A DNA stretch of 64,000 nt, from NCBI RefSeq assembly GCF_016801865.2, contig NC_068939.1, forward strand, positions 128,326,967 through 128,390,966. The letters are read 5' to 3'. How positions within the stretch are numbered: the first letter of the stretch is position 1; each line of letters begins with the position of its first letter. Position numbers and translations under genes: made by a program. Of the stretch, positions 1-10,194 are shown in pieces. This stretch comes from Culex pipiens pallens. Its lineage: Eukaryota > Arthropoda > Insecta > Diptera > Culicidae. The notes beneath the pieces were generated by a model. It did not search any database and was not told the DNA's origin. It worked only from the letters and a program-made list of their open reading frames with translations.

Positions 1-1053
1 CTGTCATCAAGATTTTAAGCTTGTCATTCTATGTCTGTATACAAGTCTAGAGGACGTCCATTCCATCTGTGCTATCAGATTTGCACAAAATTTGCACTTT
101 GCTGGACCACAAGGTTCGCCGACGGAATTTAATCGTTGCTTTTTGTTGCGTTTGCAGTGGCATTTTGTTATTATGTCTGCACCCACCCCGAACATTAACA
201 GATAAGCAATTCAGAGTTGGGTTTATACTTCTGACCAAATTTGAATTCTGGTTTACATTCTGAGTTGGTTTTAGATGACTTCCAAACAAAACTATAAAAT
301 TTCCATTTTTGTATAAATAAAAAATCTAAAACAAAGAGATTGAAACTGAAATAAAAGTTTCGACAGAAAAAAAAGCAAAACGAAACAAACCAATTTCAAC
401 ACTGACCCCGAGAGAGTGCCGTGATCCATGTGAGTGTAATGAAAATCGGGCGCGATTCTGAACTTTGATTAACTTGTCCACCCCGGGGGGAGCCACTACG
501 GCCACTGGAATTGGTTTGTGAACTGTAAATAAAGTGCGTATTGATTGACATACTTTTTTTTCTCTCTCTCGCGTTCAAACTCGTTGACCACTTCTGATGA
601 ATCCATGGGAGGGCCAATATTGGGCCAGATGATGACAAAGTGAGAGCTTCGTGGAAGCAAGTTTAAATTGAGTTGTTCGGTTTGTGATTGGATAGCTGAG
701 CCATTTCTCAGTAGAGTAAAGTCAATTTGAACTTATCTGATATTTGTTGTAACAGATTTGAAGAAGAAAAAAATCATTTTACAGTCTAAAAATCTGGTAT
801 TCAGGTTGATTTTTAGTTGACATAGAAGGGATCAAGATCACCCGAAGTTCGCAAAAAAAAAAAAAACGTGTTATAACAACGCACTTTAGCATCACTGGAT
901 CTTCTATGCTAGGCTCCATACAAATTTGAAGCATGATTATTCAAAATGGACATGTGAATATGAAAAACTGTATCTTGAGGAGGGATTTTCTGATCGATTT
1001 AATGTCTTCGGTAAAGCTGTAGGTTATATGACGATTTTTCAGATAAAAATAGA
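1..1053. other. Non-coding stretch, nothing recognised
   Basis: No ORF here exceeds about 80 codons, and those present overlap on both strands as expected by chance. Composition is ordinary AT-rich intergenic or intronic sequence with a few A-runs. I see no repeat boundary, tRNA-like box or splice-bounded exon that I can support. Confidence 0.5.
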
Positions 1054-1128
1054 TACCGTCATCAGGGGTGACATTGGGTCTGGGGGTGAGATTGGGCCAT
1101 ACAAATTTCTTCACTTCTGATGACGGTA
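1054..1128. repeat. Remnant of the TACCGTCA inverted-repeat family
   Basis: The stretch opens with TACCGTCATCAG and closes with its inverse, CTGATGACGGTA. Between them are the words GGGGTGACATTGGGTC and GGGGGTGAGATTGGG. The same words form the ends of the larger element at 46921-48673, so this is a minimal or internally deleted relative. Confidence 0.55.
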
Positions 1129-1715
1129 CACAGAAAAAATCCCGATTTTTTATTTAACTTTCATCATTAAAAGTAGATGCAAAGTCAGGTACCGGAGATA
1201 AAGCCTATTGAAAAAAAATCAGGTTAAAAAAATAAAATATTGGCGAACAAGATTTTCAAAATTATTTTCAAATTCAAAATCAAATTTGCAATCAAAAATT
1301 ACTTAATAACTGATTGGATAATTGCTCCGTATTCAAGTTAGATCCATTATAATGTGAAATCATTGAAGATTTTTTTTCGATAAATCTTGAAAATGTTCTT
1401 TTCAATTAAACTAACTTGATCTTTTAAGAATCAAGACTAACATTTTTAATGGGCTAAAAACATTTAAATTGAGCATGGGATAGACATGAAAAAAACAAAA
1501 AAATATGGGCTGTCAGGAACCACATAAATTATCAAATATTTGAGCAGTTTTATGACTGTAATTATACCTTAATCCAGTGGTTCTCAAGCTGCTCTCGGCC
1601 AAGTACCCTATATCGTATTACTCAAGCTGCTGGTACCCCTTAGTTAGTTTTCATACATGAAATTTGTCGTCATATATTTTTTTTTACATTCGAAATGTCA
1701 GAATATTTATTGTTA

Positions 1716-2025
1716 GGACCATGCATAAACCACGTGAGGCGTCATCCATAAAGTATGTCACGCTCTAGGGGGGGAGGGGGGGTCTTAGCAAGTGTGACAT
1801 TGCGTGTTGTAAGTATAGGAAAAACGTGACAAAGGGGGGGAGGGGGGGTAAATTTTGGCTAATTTTAGCGTGACGTACTTTATGGATGAAGCCTGAACAC
1901 TTTTTGAAATATCAGACTCGTTGACAATTTCTATACAAAACAATTCTTTTTTGTGTGAAACGTGGATAATCGCTAACCCCCCCCCCCCCCTTCCCTAAGG
2001 TATCCACGTGGTTTATGGATGGTCC
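1716..2025. mobile_element. PIF/Harbinger-like MITE, outer element
   Basis: Terminal inverted repeats begin GGACCATGCATAAACCACGT at the left and read GGACCATCCATAAACCACGT from the right end. Flanks are TTA on the left and TGA on the right, an imperfect 3-bp target duplication. Three-base duplications of the TWA type and GG-starting ends are typical of PIF/Harbinger. The CATAAACCACGTGG core is shared with the 4.4-kb element at 45359-49736. It carries G-runs and C-runs beside the ends and hosts another small element. Confidence 0.65.
1738..1893. mobile_element. 156-bp MITE nested inside the 1716-2025 element
   Basis: Ends read GGCGTCATCCATAAAGTATG (left) and, from the right, GGCTTCATCCATAAAGTACG, both continuing TCACGC, so the inverted repeats are about 26 bp with two mismatches. 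The flanking triplet is TGA on both sides, a 3-bp target duplication. Two G-rich tracts sit inside. It interrupts the outer element directly after its left terminal repeat. Confidence 0.7.
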
Positions 2026-2044
2026 TGAAATTATGATCAAATTA

Positions 2045-2245
2045 TTCGCTCTACAGCATTGCCTTGGCGTTCTCGATTGCGAGATTCCTACTCGAAACTA
2101 GGTGTACGAAGGCTTGATTGTTGAGGCAATTGCAAACCTCTTTTTACACCTTAGCTTCCATCCACCCCGGGATTCGAACTGCTGACCTTTGGATTGTTAG
2201 TCCAACTGCCTACCAGCGACTCCACCGAGACAGGACCCAGGGAGA
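2045..2245 (-). mobile_element. tRNA-derived SINE (first of a tandem pair)
   Basis: On the minus strand the head runs 2240 to about 2160. It has an A-box-like segment (GGAGTCGCTGGTAGGCAG), an anticodon-arm-like hairpin TTGGACTAACAATCCAA and a B box (AGTTCGAATCCC). A non-tRNA body follows to about 2045. A functional tRNA would not carry such a body, and the acceptor stem does not pair, so this is a SINE copy rather than a tRNA gene. Confidence 0.6.
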
Positions 2246-2442
2246 CGACTCCTACACCTGGACTGAGCTAACGACCTAACCTTTTTTTAAGGTTAGTCCG
2301 GGGCCAACATTTACTTCCCGTCCGACGGAAGGCGTGATCAGACAAATCTCGTCTCAAAAAATGCCACCAGGACCGTCTGGGATCGAACCCAGGCCGACTG
2401 GGTGAGAGGCAACCACGCTTACCCCTACACCACAGGTCCCGG
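2246..2442 (-). mobile_element. tRNA-derived SINE (second of the pair)
   Basis: On the minus strand the head runs 2442 to about 2370: A box TGGTGTAGGGGTAAGCGTG, an anticodon-like loop CTCTCAC within GCCTCTCACCCAG, and B box GGTTCGATCCC. It resembles a Glu-type head. The body runs to 2246, where the next SINE head begins in the same orientation. The spacing suggests a dimeric SINE or two neighbouring insertions. Confidence 0.6.
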
Positions 2443-2449
2443 AAATTAT

Positions 2450-2640
2450 GAATCATATGTAACTTCGGTTTATGTAAACTTAAGATTCGATGTAATCGTC
2501 TGTATCACACGTAAAATCATGTTTTTACGTATGATTTGTTGTAAATTTACATTAAATCGCATTTAAAATTAAATGATTCATGACGTGCAAAAGTGTTACA
2601 TCAGTAATGATGTAACATTCCATTTTTTTTCTGTTTACCG
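2450..2640. repeat. Copy of a ~230-bp repeat shared with 48276-48511
   Basis: Blocks such as CACGTAAAAACATGTTTTTA-like sequence, TGACGTGCAAAAGTGTTACA and GATGTAACATTC recur in the same order at 48276-48511. This copy has less clear ends. It is short, has no ORF, and is probably a MITE. Confidence 0.6.
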
Positions 2641-2849
2641 CAAGCCGGGGTGACATTGATAGAATTTAAAATGATAAAATAAAAATATTGATGAACAAGT
2701 GAGGCTTGTTTCTAAAGTTGAGGGGAGTCCAATTTTTTCAAATCATATTTTTTTGCGTTAAAATCTGGAATTGAAAAAAAAATCAGGCTGACATTGTGGC
2801 CTCTCTACGAAATCGGTATTTTTTTATTAATTTTAATTTTTGTAATTTT

Positions 2850-4000
2850 TAATATGGCTGAACCTTTTTTGGTGCCTTCGGTATGCTCAAAGAAGCCATT
2901 TTGCATCATTAGTTTGTCCACATCATTTTCCATACAAATTTGGCAAATGCCCATACAAAAATGATGTGTGAAAATTAAAAAATCTGTATCTTCGGAAGAA
3001 ATTTTTTGATCGATTTGGTGTCATCAGCAAAGTTATAGGTATGGATAAGGACTACAAAGAAAAAAAAATTATACACGGTAAAAAAAATTTGGTGATTTTT
3101 AATTTCACTTTTTGTCACTAAAACTTGATTTGCAAAAAAACACTATTTTTATTAAGTATATGTCAAATGCCAACTTTTCAGAAATTTCCAGAATGGCCAA
3201 AAAATCTTTGACCGAGTTATGCATTTTTGAAACAATACTAATTTTTTCAAAAAATCTTAATATTGGTCGCAAAAATTTTTCAACTTCATTTTTCGATGAA
3301 TCGAATTTGCAATCAAAAACTACTTGAATGAAATTTTGATAAAGTGAACCGTTTTTAAGTTACAGCCGTTTTTAGGTAACATTTTAATCATTTTTTTTAA
3401 AATCAAGACTAACATTTCAAAAGGACTTTAAATTCAATATTACGCCCTTTTGAAATGTTAGTCCTGATTAAAAAAATTGAAAATAATGTTCTCGAAGAGA
3501 TTGGATATTTGAAACCATTTTTGTATTTTTTCGATGAAAAATACGATTTTTCGGAATTCTGAGTACAAATCGGGCATACCGTACAATTTTACATAGAAGT
3601 CTCTTTGACACCAAATTTCCAAACCCATCACCATTTCAAAAGGGCTTAACATTCAATATTACGCCCTTTTGAAATGTCAGTCTTGATTTACTTTTTTTTT
3701 GAAAATAATGTTTTCGAAAAGATCGGTAAATTTCACGAATGTTTCATATTTTAACATTGAAAATCGGACCATTAGTTGCTGAGATATCGACATTAGAAAA
3801 TAGTGGGTTGTTTGGGTGAGACTTAGAAAATACAATTTTCCTGTTTTTAAATCATTGTATGGCAATATTTCAGCAACTAAGGGTCGTATTAACAAAGTTC
3901 AAAAAAGTAAAATATAGAGAATTTTCTCAGCTTTTCAAAAATAGCAAAAGTGGGTTTGCCTAATGAAGGGTAAAATTGTCTGGAAAATCGATTCCCATTA
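2850..4000. repeat. Diverged copy of the 1-kb-arm palindromic repeat family
   Basis: Segments starting near GGTGCCTTCGGTATGC and CATCATTAGTTTGTCC match the arms of the palindrome at 29140-31018. The family's central hairpin (CAAGACTAACATTTCAAAAG and its inverse) appears at about 3400-3475 and half of it again at about 3640-3690, so this copy is rearranged. The short ORFs here belong to the repeat and are not genes. Confidence 0.6.
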
Positions 4001-4324
4001 TCGGTTTTTGAAACAGTTTTAGTAAATGATTTTTGCATTTTTTAAGAGAGACATACCATCCTGCATTTTTCGTGATTCTTTTTGTCACATTTTAGGCTAT
4101 TTTCACAAAAATTTTGAAAGAAAAAAAATCGTGATATCACCTTAAAATTTTACTTAAACATAAAAAATTAAAAATCTCATGGAATTGGCATGTATTTTTC
4201 TTTCAGTGTATTTTTTTCAAAAAGCCCGTCTAATTTCCTACAAGTTTGCCTTTGATCACTTTTTGATACGATGTAACGGCTTAGAGATACAGCAATATTT
4301 AAATTTCAAAATACAAAAATATTT

Positions 4325-5920
4325 AAAACCCTTACGCCAAAGAGTCTGCGATCAGCAGAGCAGCGAGACAGACGTGCGTCCCTCACACACCAAATAAGTG
4401 CAAAAAAGTGCAAAAAAGGCGGTCCTCACCAGCAGGATCGGCAGATTTGAAGAAGCTAAAGAATGCCGAAGCGCTACCTGCAAAGCCAGGCAGTTTGAGC
4501 AAGGACGCTCAAAATTCTTCTGGAAACCAGTTCGCTACCCTCCCTGTGGACGTGAGCGAGAAGGAAGAATTTGAACGACGGGAAAAGTTGCCACCCATTT
4601 TTGTGAAAACATCGTCATCGGATTCGGTGCGAAAGTGGCTGACCGGATTTGTCAAATCTGGTGCTTTACGAGCTTCCATTCGCTTGTGTGCTGATGGACT
4701 CAAAATTCTGCTACCTACCAGAAAGGATTACAACTACATTCGGGATTTCCTGAACAACACAAAGATTGAATACTACAGCCATGACGATCCAGGTAAACGC
4801 CCCATGAAACAGGTCCTCCGAGGCCTGTACGACATGGATGTGAGTGTGCTGAAAGAAGAGCTCCAAACTCTGAAGTTGAACGTAATCGAAGTCTTCAAGA
4901 TGACGAGACACAACAAGGACATTAAGTATCGCGATCAACTGTACCTGGTTCATCTCGAGAAAGGATCGACAACGCCGTCTGAGCTGAAAGCAGTTCGGGC
5001 AATTTTCAACATCATCGTGTCTTGGGAACGTTATCGTCCTGTGCACCGTGACGTGACACAGTGTTCGAACTGTTTGCAGTTTGGACATGGTGGAAGGAAC
5101 TGTTTCGTCAAGAGTCGTTGTGCAACCTGCGGAGGTGAGCATAAAACTCAAGCTTGCGAAACAATCAACGAGAACATCGCAGCGAAATGCTTCAATTGCG
5201 GCGGCGACCATTCTACCAAGAATCGGAGCTGCCCAAAACGTGCTGAGTTTGTAAAAATTCGGCAGCAAGCGACGACGAGGCACCAACCAAATCGTCGCAA
5301 AACACCACCAGCATTCACGGACGTGGATTTTCTTGCTTTGGCGTCACCTGGAGCGGGATCTGTTCGAGTCGTTCCGAATCTGCAGCCATTGCCGTTGAAT
5401 CAGCGGCAAAAAGTTGCAGAGAATACAACACCTCCAGGCTTTAGTCAGCAACCGAGGGAAAACCAACCAACATCAACGAGTGAAGGCAGTAGTGACCTGT
5501 TTTCACCACAAGAACTTTTGAACATTTTCATCGAGATGACAACAACACTGCGCGGTTGCAAAACTCGCCAGGAACAAGTAAGAACTCTTGGAGCATTCAT
5601 CTTAAAATACAGTTCGTAGTTTACTCGTTCTAGTGATTTTGAATATTTCAATGATTTTTTTTTTTTTAGTTTTAAGTTAGGATTAGTTGTTAAAGTGATT
5701 TTTTTTTCTCTTTTTTTTTTTTACCCAAATGTATTTGATTCAATGCAGTAATGTAAAACAATTTGAAGTAAATAAAATAAATGTGATCAGTTAATAGTAA
5801 AACGAAAAATACAACAAAGATGAAGAGCATTAGGCCATACCACTTAGCATGTAAAAGAAATGTAATCATTATAAGAAAGTTCAATAAAGACAAATTTAAT
5901 TAAAAAAAAACCCTTGCGCC
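4325..5920 (+). mobile_element. Flanked non-LTR retrotransposon encoding only ORF1
   Basis: The insertion runs about 4339-5906. It is flanked by a 14-bp target duplication with one mismatch: AAAACCCTTACGCC at 4325-4338 and AAAACCCTTGCGCC at 5907-5920. It has a 5' leader of about 70 bp, one gag-like ORF, a 285-bp 3' UTR with CAATAAAGA and an A-tail. There is no endonuclease or reverse-transcriptase ORF and no room for one. The copy at 59096-59850 has the same ORF1-stop-to-3'UTR junction, so loss of ORF2 is a family trait. It must borrow reverse transcriptase in trans, in the manner of HeT-A or mammalian half-LINEs (HAL1); that comparison is inference. Confidence 0.75.
4408..5619 (+). CDS. Gag-like ORF1 protein, Jockey-clade type, with three zinc knuckles
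   Basis: This is an uninterrupted 403-residue reading frame. Residues around 110-200 fit the region that precedes zinc knuckles in Jockey-type ORF1 (PRE_C2HC-like). Three CCHC motifs follow at about 219-266: CSNCLQFGHGGRNC, CATCGGEHKTQAC and CFNCGGDHSTKNRSC. A Pro/Gln-rich linker leads to a C-terminal helix with KTRQEQ. Such proteins bind the element RNA. The first in-frame start-like codon is GTG at 4408 inside a repeated AAGTGCAAAAAA; the first ATG comes only beyond residue 130. The frame is either initiated at a non-ATG codon or has lost its ATG. No ORF2 follows. The reverse-strand 191-codon ORF is an antisense shadow. Confidence 0.8.
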   Translation: MQKRRSSPAGSADLKKLKNAEALPAKPGSLSKDAQNSSGNQFATLPVDVSEKEEFERREKLPPIFVKTSSSDSVRKWLTGFVKSGALRASIRLCADGLKILLPTRKDYNYIRDFLNNTKIEYYSHDDPGKRPMKQVLRGLYDMDVSVLKEELQTLKLNVIEVFKMTRHNKDIKYRDQLYLVHLEKGSTTPSELKAVRAIFNIIVSWERYRPVHRDVTQCSNCLQFGHGGRNCFVKSRCATCGGEHKTQACETINENIAAKCFNCGGDHSTKNRSCPKRAEFVKIRQQATTRHQPNRRKTPPAFTDVDFLALASPGAGSVRVVPNLQPLPLNQRQKVAENTTPPGFSQQPRENQPTSTSEGSSDLFSPQELLNIFIEMTTTLRGCKTRQEQVRTLGAFILKYSS

Positions 5921-6867
5921 CTTCTCAAATGTCATTATCGAAAGCAACTGGCTCCATATACACACAAATGGCTTATATAGGCCTAGGATAACATGTCTAA
6001 AAAGTTTCATTGAAATCGGAGAGGGTCGGGTACAAGAGTACCAGAAAAATTCCTGATTTGAGCTGGAATTACTCTATAGGTTAACAAACAATGAAGAATG
6101 TGTCAGACATAATAATGACAATCTGAGAATGTGAGAAAATCTAAGATTCAGCAAAGAGATATTTTGCGTTCAAAATGAATTGTTTGTTTTCTTCACTCTC
6201 TTTTGATATCCAGCTTTTGCGTTTGATCTTCGTCAAATCAATTTATTTCCCAGCTGGATTACCATCTTCCTGATTGAATGGTATCGATTTGCCTCCGTTT
6301 CCAGCATAATATCCACGTGTACAAACAATCAGCCGAATCAGCCTGATTTCGTTAGCCATTCCGGGCAGGCACAAACCAAAAAAAAATCGAAAATCTCCTG
6401 AGGATGACACGTCACGGCGCGTTTCGTTTGAAATTCAAACCAGTTCAAATTTGCATCCATTTTTTTTTTTCGTGGGGGCTCAAACCTGTGACACAGAACG
6501 CCAACGAATACAACGAACGCAAATATTTATATAAAATATCGTTTAGCATCGCATTTTTTATTCTATCCCTCAACGAGCCAGTGTGTACATATTCAGTATT
6601 GTGAGAGAGTTTCTTTTTCGTCTTTCACCCCCGAAAAAGGGACAGTTGGGTTGTTTTCTTACCCGGTCGTCACCGGGCTCGAAGGCTTTTAAGGAAAAAA
6701 ATAACCGCCTCAGGACGACGACGACGATGATGAAGAGGAAGCTTCTGCTGCTGGAAAGTCACCGATATTTTGCCTTATTCTTCTGGTGGCGTGACAACGG
6801 AGCTTCTTCCGGGCGGAACGGTATCACCGGAGCGTGGTTTGGTTGCATACTTCAAATCGACGCTGGC
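5921..6867. other. Unique-looking non-coding DNA
   Basis: GC content is somewhat higher than in the neighbouring repeats, with short tracts such as GACGACGACGACGATGATGA near 6715. The longest ORF (104 codons at 6583) overlaps others and shows no domain. It could be intronic or regulatory DNA of a host gene, but nothing is diagnostic. Confidence 0.35.
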
Positions 6868-7303
6868 GTGCTATCTTGTCGCACGTCGCTGTTTTGACGT
6901 TGCGAGAAATACGCACACGCAATGTAAACAATAGCAAACACGTTCTGTTTTGGTTGATTTTGTCCCAAAGTTTGGTTGAAGTTGGTTGCCAGAGTCCCGA
7001 ATAATAATTACAAAACTCGGATATGTACTTGTGTCAAACGCGTTCTGACCTGAAATCCATTTGGCCAGTTGTCGCAATTGCAGCTGTTTTCAGTGTGTGT
7101 TAAGATAGCACGATCAGACCGAAACTTCTCTCATATGAAGAGTGTCAACAATGCACGGAGTTTTTTCGGTTTTTGTTGAATATCTCATTATTGAAATCGA
7201 ATTTTGGGGGTCTGTGAAGGTCAAAAGGTGAAGCATTGTGAGCTGCACAAAATGGCGACCTAAACTCAAATTCGTCCAAAATGCACGTGCGACAAGATAG
7301 CAC
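6868..7303. repeat. 436-bp interval bounded by a perfect 20-bp inverted repeat
   Basis: CGTGCTATCTTGTCGCACGT at 6868-6887 is matched by its exact inverse at 7284-7303. A third partial match, AAGATAGCACGATC, lies near 7103. This is the size of a MITE, but no target duplication is visible next to the 20-mers, so it may instead be fragments of one dispersed repeat. Confidence 0.45.
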
Positions 7304-8486
7304 GACAACGACCAAATGTAGGTTTTGAGGCAAAAACAACACCGGCGCTGGAAAACGCAAACATTAGCAGAGGAAAGTGCAAGGAGGGTGGAAATAAGTC
7401 GGGAAAAGGTAAGGAATGTTAGCCAGTTTTGTTGTTGTGGGTTTGAAAGATGAGACTTGAGGTAGTCAGGAAGGATCAAGGGTTACAGCAAGAATTTGGT
7501 AGTTGGTTTTAGAGAATTTTTTTGAACTGAAAAGAAAAGCTGTAGCTATCTTTTGTAGATGATTCCTAAAATTATATTTTTCGTATGACACAATGAAATA
7601 GTGTGGTTGAAATCACTATAATATATCTGACATTGATATACCTTGAAAACTGATCCGTTTTTTGATGAAAATAAGATTCCTGAAATGCCTCAAGCAGACA
7701 TACACATAACAGAATTCCCAAAACCAGAACAAGGAAAAGCCAATATGGCCACTACACATGTCTGAAAGCTAGTGTGTAAGATCAAAGTGAAATACAACGA
7801 AGTGAAATATAAACTTGTATTTACAGAGTAAGTATTAAAAAAGGCGAAACTTACAATTTCCATAAAAAAAATAAAAGTTTCCATTTTGTTGAAATTTCAA
7901 AAACAAGTTTGTAATCCCACCGAATTTATGTTTCCCGAATTAAGATATTAATCAAACATTATTTACCAGATTTCAAAATAAGTTTTCCATCCTTTTGATC
8001 ACCAATTCGAAAGAAATTCGCATTATTGCCAGTCGAAAGGACTGTTCGAACCAAGAACATATCCAACCGCGGTTGTTTTCGCCCAAGAAACCTTTAAGGG
8101 GTAGCACGGCTCACTGCTTCAACCTGGGCGGCTTCGACATGGTAGCCGAAAAAAGCCAGAAGGTCGCGAAAAATAGCTCACACTCGCCCCCTCGGTGGTG
8201 GTGTCGTCCTTGAACTCCTCCACGAGCAGCCTATTTGCGCTGTCTGGCTTCAAAGTTGGTGGTTCCAAGAAACGCACACAAATTGGAGCCGACCGGCTTG
8301 TTTTCACCAGCCAACTACAACAACAACAGCAGCAAAAAAGAACGTTCCGGCCAAACGAGAGAGCTTATTTATGGATGTGGCCTTTAACCTCCGGAGCCGG
8401 AACCAACAAGAAGAGTGAGAGAGTCAAGTAGGGTCAATTGGTAGTTGTTGGCTGGATTGAATATCTGTTATTTTTTCAACATTTTA
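7304..8486. other. Non-coding stretch
   Basis: It holds AT-rich DNA with a more GC-balanced, unique-looking patch at 8000-8430 that includes a short CAA/CAG run near 8316-8335. Small ORFs there overlap on both strands and have no recognised domain. Confidence 0.35.
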
Positions 8487-8594
8487 TGAATCTTGAATCT
8501 TGAATCTTGAGAATCTTGAGAATCTTGAGAATCTTGAGGATCTTGAGAATCTTGAGAATCTAGAGAATCTAGAGAATCTTGAGAATCTTGAATC
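8487..8594 (+). repeat. 9-bp minisatellite (AATCTTGAG)n
   Basis: About twelve units of AATCTTGAG or its shortened form AATCTTG run head to tail with a few substitutions (GATCTTGAG, AATCTAGAG). Because the unit is a multiple of three, it creates an apparent Leu-Glu-Asn repeat ORF that should not be taken as a protein. Confidence 0.9.
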
Positions 8595-9339
8595 TATTAT
8601 ACCCTTAAGGAGAAACAAAACGGCCTACTTTTCATCACAAGATTACGCTCAGGCGTTACGATTTTTATTTCTTCGATTTCTCTGGAACTAAGCAAAATTT
8701 TTGCAATCTTTTCTGAGCAATTTATACGTCTTGTGTTGATCTACAAATTTCCTTAAAAAATGTAAATAACATTGTTTTTGAGAAATCAACTAATTTAAAA
8801 GCGTAACGCCTGCGTGTAAACGGGGGTTTTAGTGTATGCAAAAAAATCGCACTTATGTAAGGTTAGTGAATTTTCTCGATATCGCGGAACACGTGAAATC
8901 CGTGATATACAGGTCGCACCAAATTCGTGACAATTTCAAATATTTTCACCGTCAAGTTATTATCAAATAATTGCAAAATTTCGAGTTTCCGATAAATTTT
9001 ATGGTTAGAAATTTTGGTCTCCGTGAAAATTGCAATTTTTCAACGTTAACGTCTAGTTTCTGACCAAATATCGTTTTCTTGGCATCTAAAACAAAACTTG
9101 ATAACTGGATTTGGCAACCGGAACCTGCTACAACCTTTTTGACCACAACTATTAATGTCAGGGCCACCTATTGGTCCCAATCATCATAAACGTAAAAAAA
9201 GTTTTTTTTTTTTTTTCACGTAATCACGATTCCATCTCCCTTATGATAGTTGGAGTTGATCCATAAATCTTACCAAAAAGACGATAAATGGTATCCAGAA
9301 CTCCTTTGGAATCATATTAGCTAGTTCCGGTTAATCTGG
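8595..9339. other. AT-rich non-coding stretch
   Basis: No supported ORF or repeat boundary. A long T-run lies at about 9202-9217. The last part leads into the satellite array. Confidence 0.4.
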
Positions 9340-10194
9340 AACCGGTTTCCGGATACCCGAAAAACGGCCAAATTGACTTTTTTATGAAACCCCGTCATGT
9401 TGCACATCAACCTTCAAGAAATGTTAATATATGACCATCGATGGCCATGCCGTTTTTTCGGACCAATCCTTGCCACTGCAGAATCGGTTACCGGTGGCCG
9501 CATGGGGACACTTCCAGAATTTGGAAGAAATCCTATCATCCAACACATCAATCTCCATGAAATTCAATGATTTAATCATCGATGGTCATGTCATTGTTCT
9601 CTAACTTTTTCTAGCAAATCCGGAACAGGTTACCGGTGGCCGCTTGGGGACACTTCCGGAATTTGGAAGAAATCCTGTCATCCGACACATCAAACTCCAT
9701 GAAATTGAAAGATATGATCATCGATGGTGAAGCCGTTGTTCTCTGACTTTTTTCTGGCCACTCCGGAACAGGTTAACGGTGGTCGCTTGGGGACACTTCT
9801 AGAATTTGGAAGAACTCCTATCATCCGACATGTTCAGCTCCATGAAATTTAAAGATATGATCATCGATGGTGATGCCGTTGTTCTCTGACCATTCCTGGC
9901 CACTCCGGAACAGGTTACCGGTGGCCGCTTGGGGACATATTCAGAACTTGGGAGAAATCCTATCATCCGACATGTCAAACTCCATGAATTAGAAAATTAT
10001 GATCGATGATCATGCCGTTGTTCTCTGACTTTTTCTGGCCACTCCGGAACAGGTTACCGGTGACCACATGGGGACACTTCCGAAACATGTAAGAAACCAT
10101 ATCATCCGACATATCAAACTTCATAAAATTGAAAGATATTACAATCTACAGTCATGCCCTTGTTCATCTACTCATCAAACCGGTTTCAATTTAA
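9340..10194 (+). repeat. Tandem satellite, ~142-bp unit, about six copies
   Basis: The anchor GGTTACCGGTGGCCGC recurs at 9486, 9628, 9771 (as GGTTAACGGTGGTCGC), 9913 and 10052, giving steps of 142, 143, 142 and 139 bp. Each unit also has TTGGGGACACTTCC, ATCATCCGACA, CTCCATGAAATT and GATCATCGATGG in fixed order. The first unit, from about 9344, is the most diverged. No ORF spans the array. Confidence 0.9.

Noticed and set aside
4711..5286. 191-codon minus-strand ORF
   Set aside because: Antisense of the gag-like ORF1 with its zinc knuckles; no domain of its own.
8500..8691. Leu-Glu-Asn repeat protein
   Set aside because: Product of a 9-bp minisatellite whose unit is a multiple of three; no gene context.
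9340..10194. CRISPR-like array
   Set aside because: The repeat is a ~142-bp head-to-tail satellite with no short repeats separated by unique spacers, in eukaryotic DNA with spliced genes.
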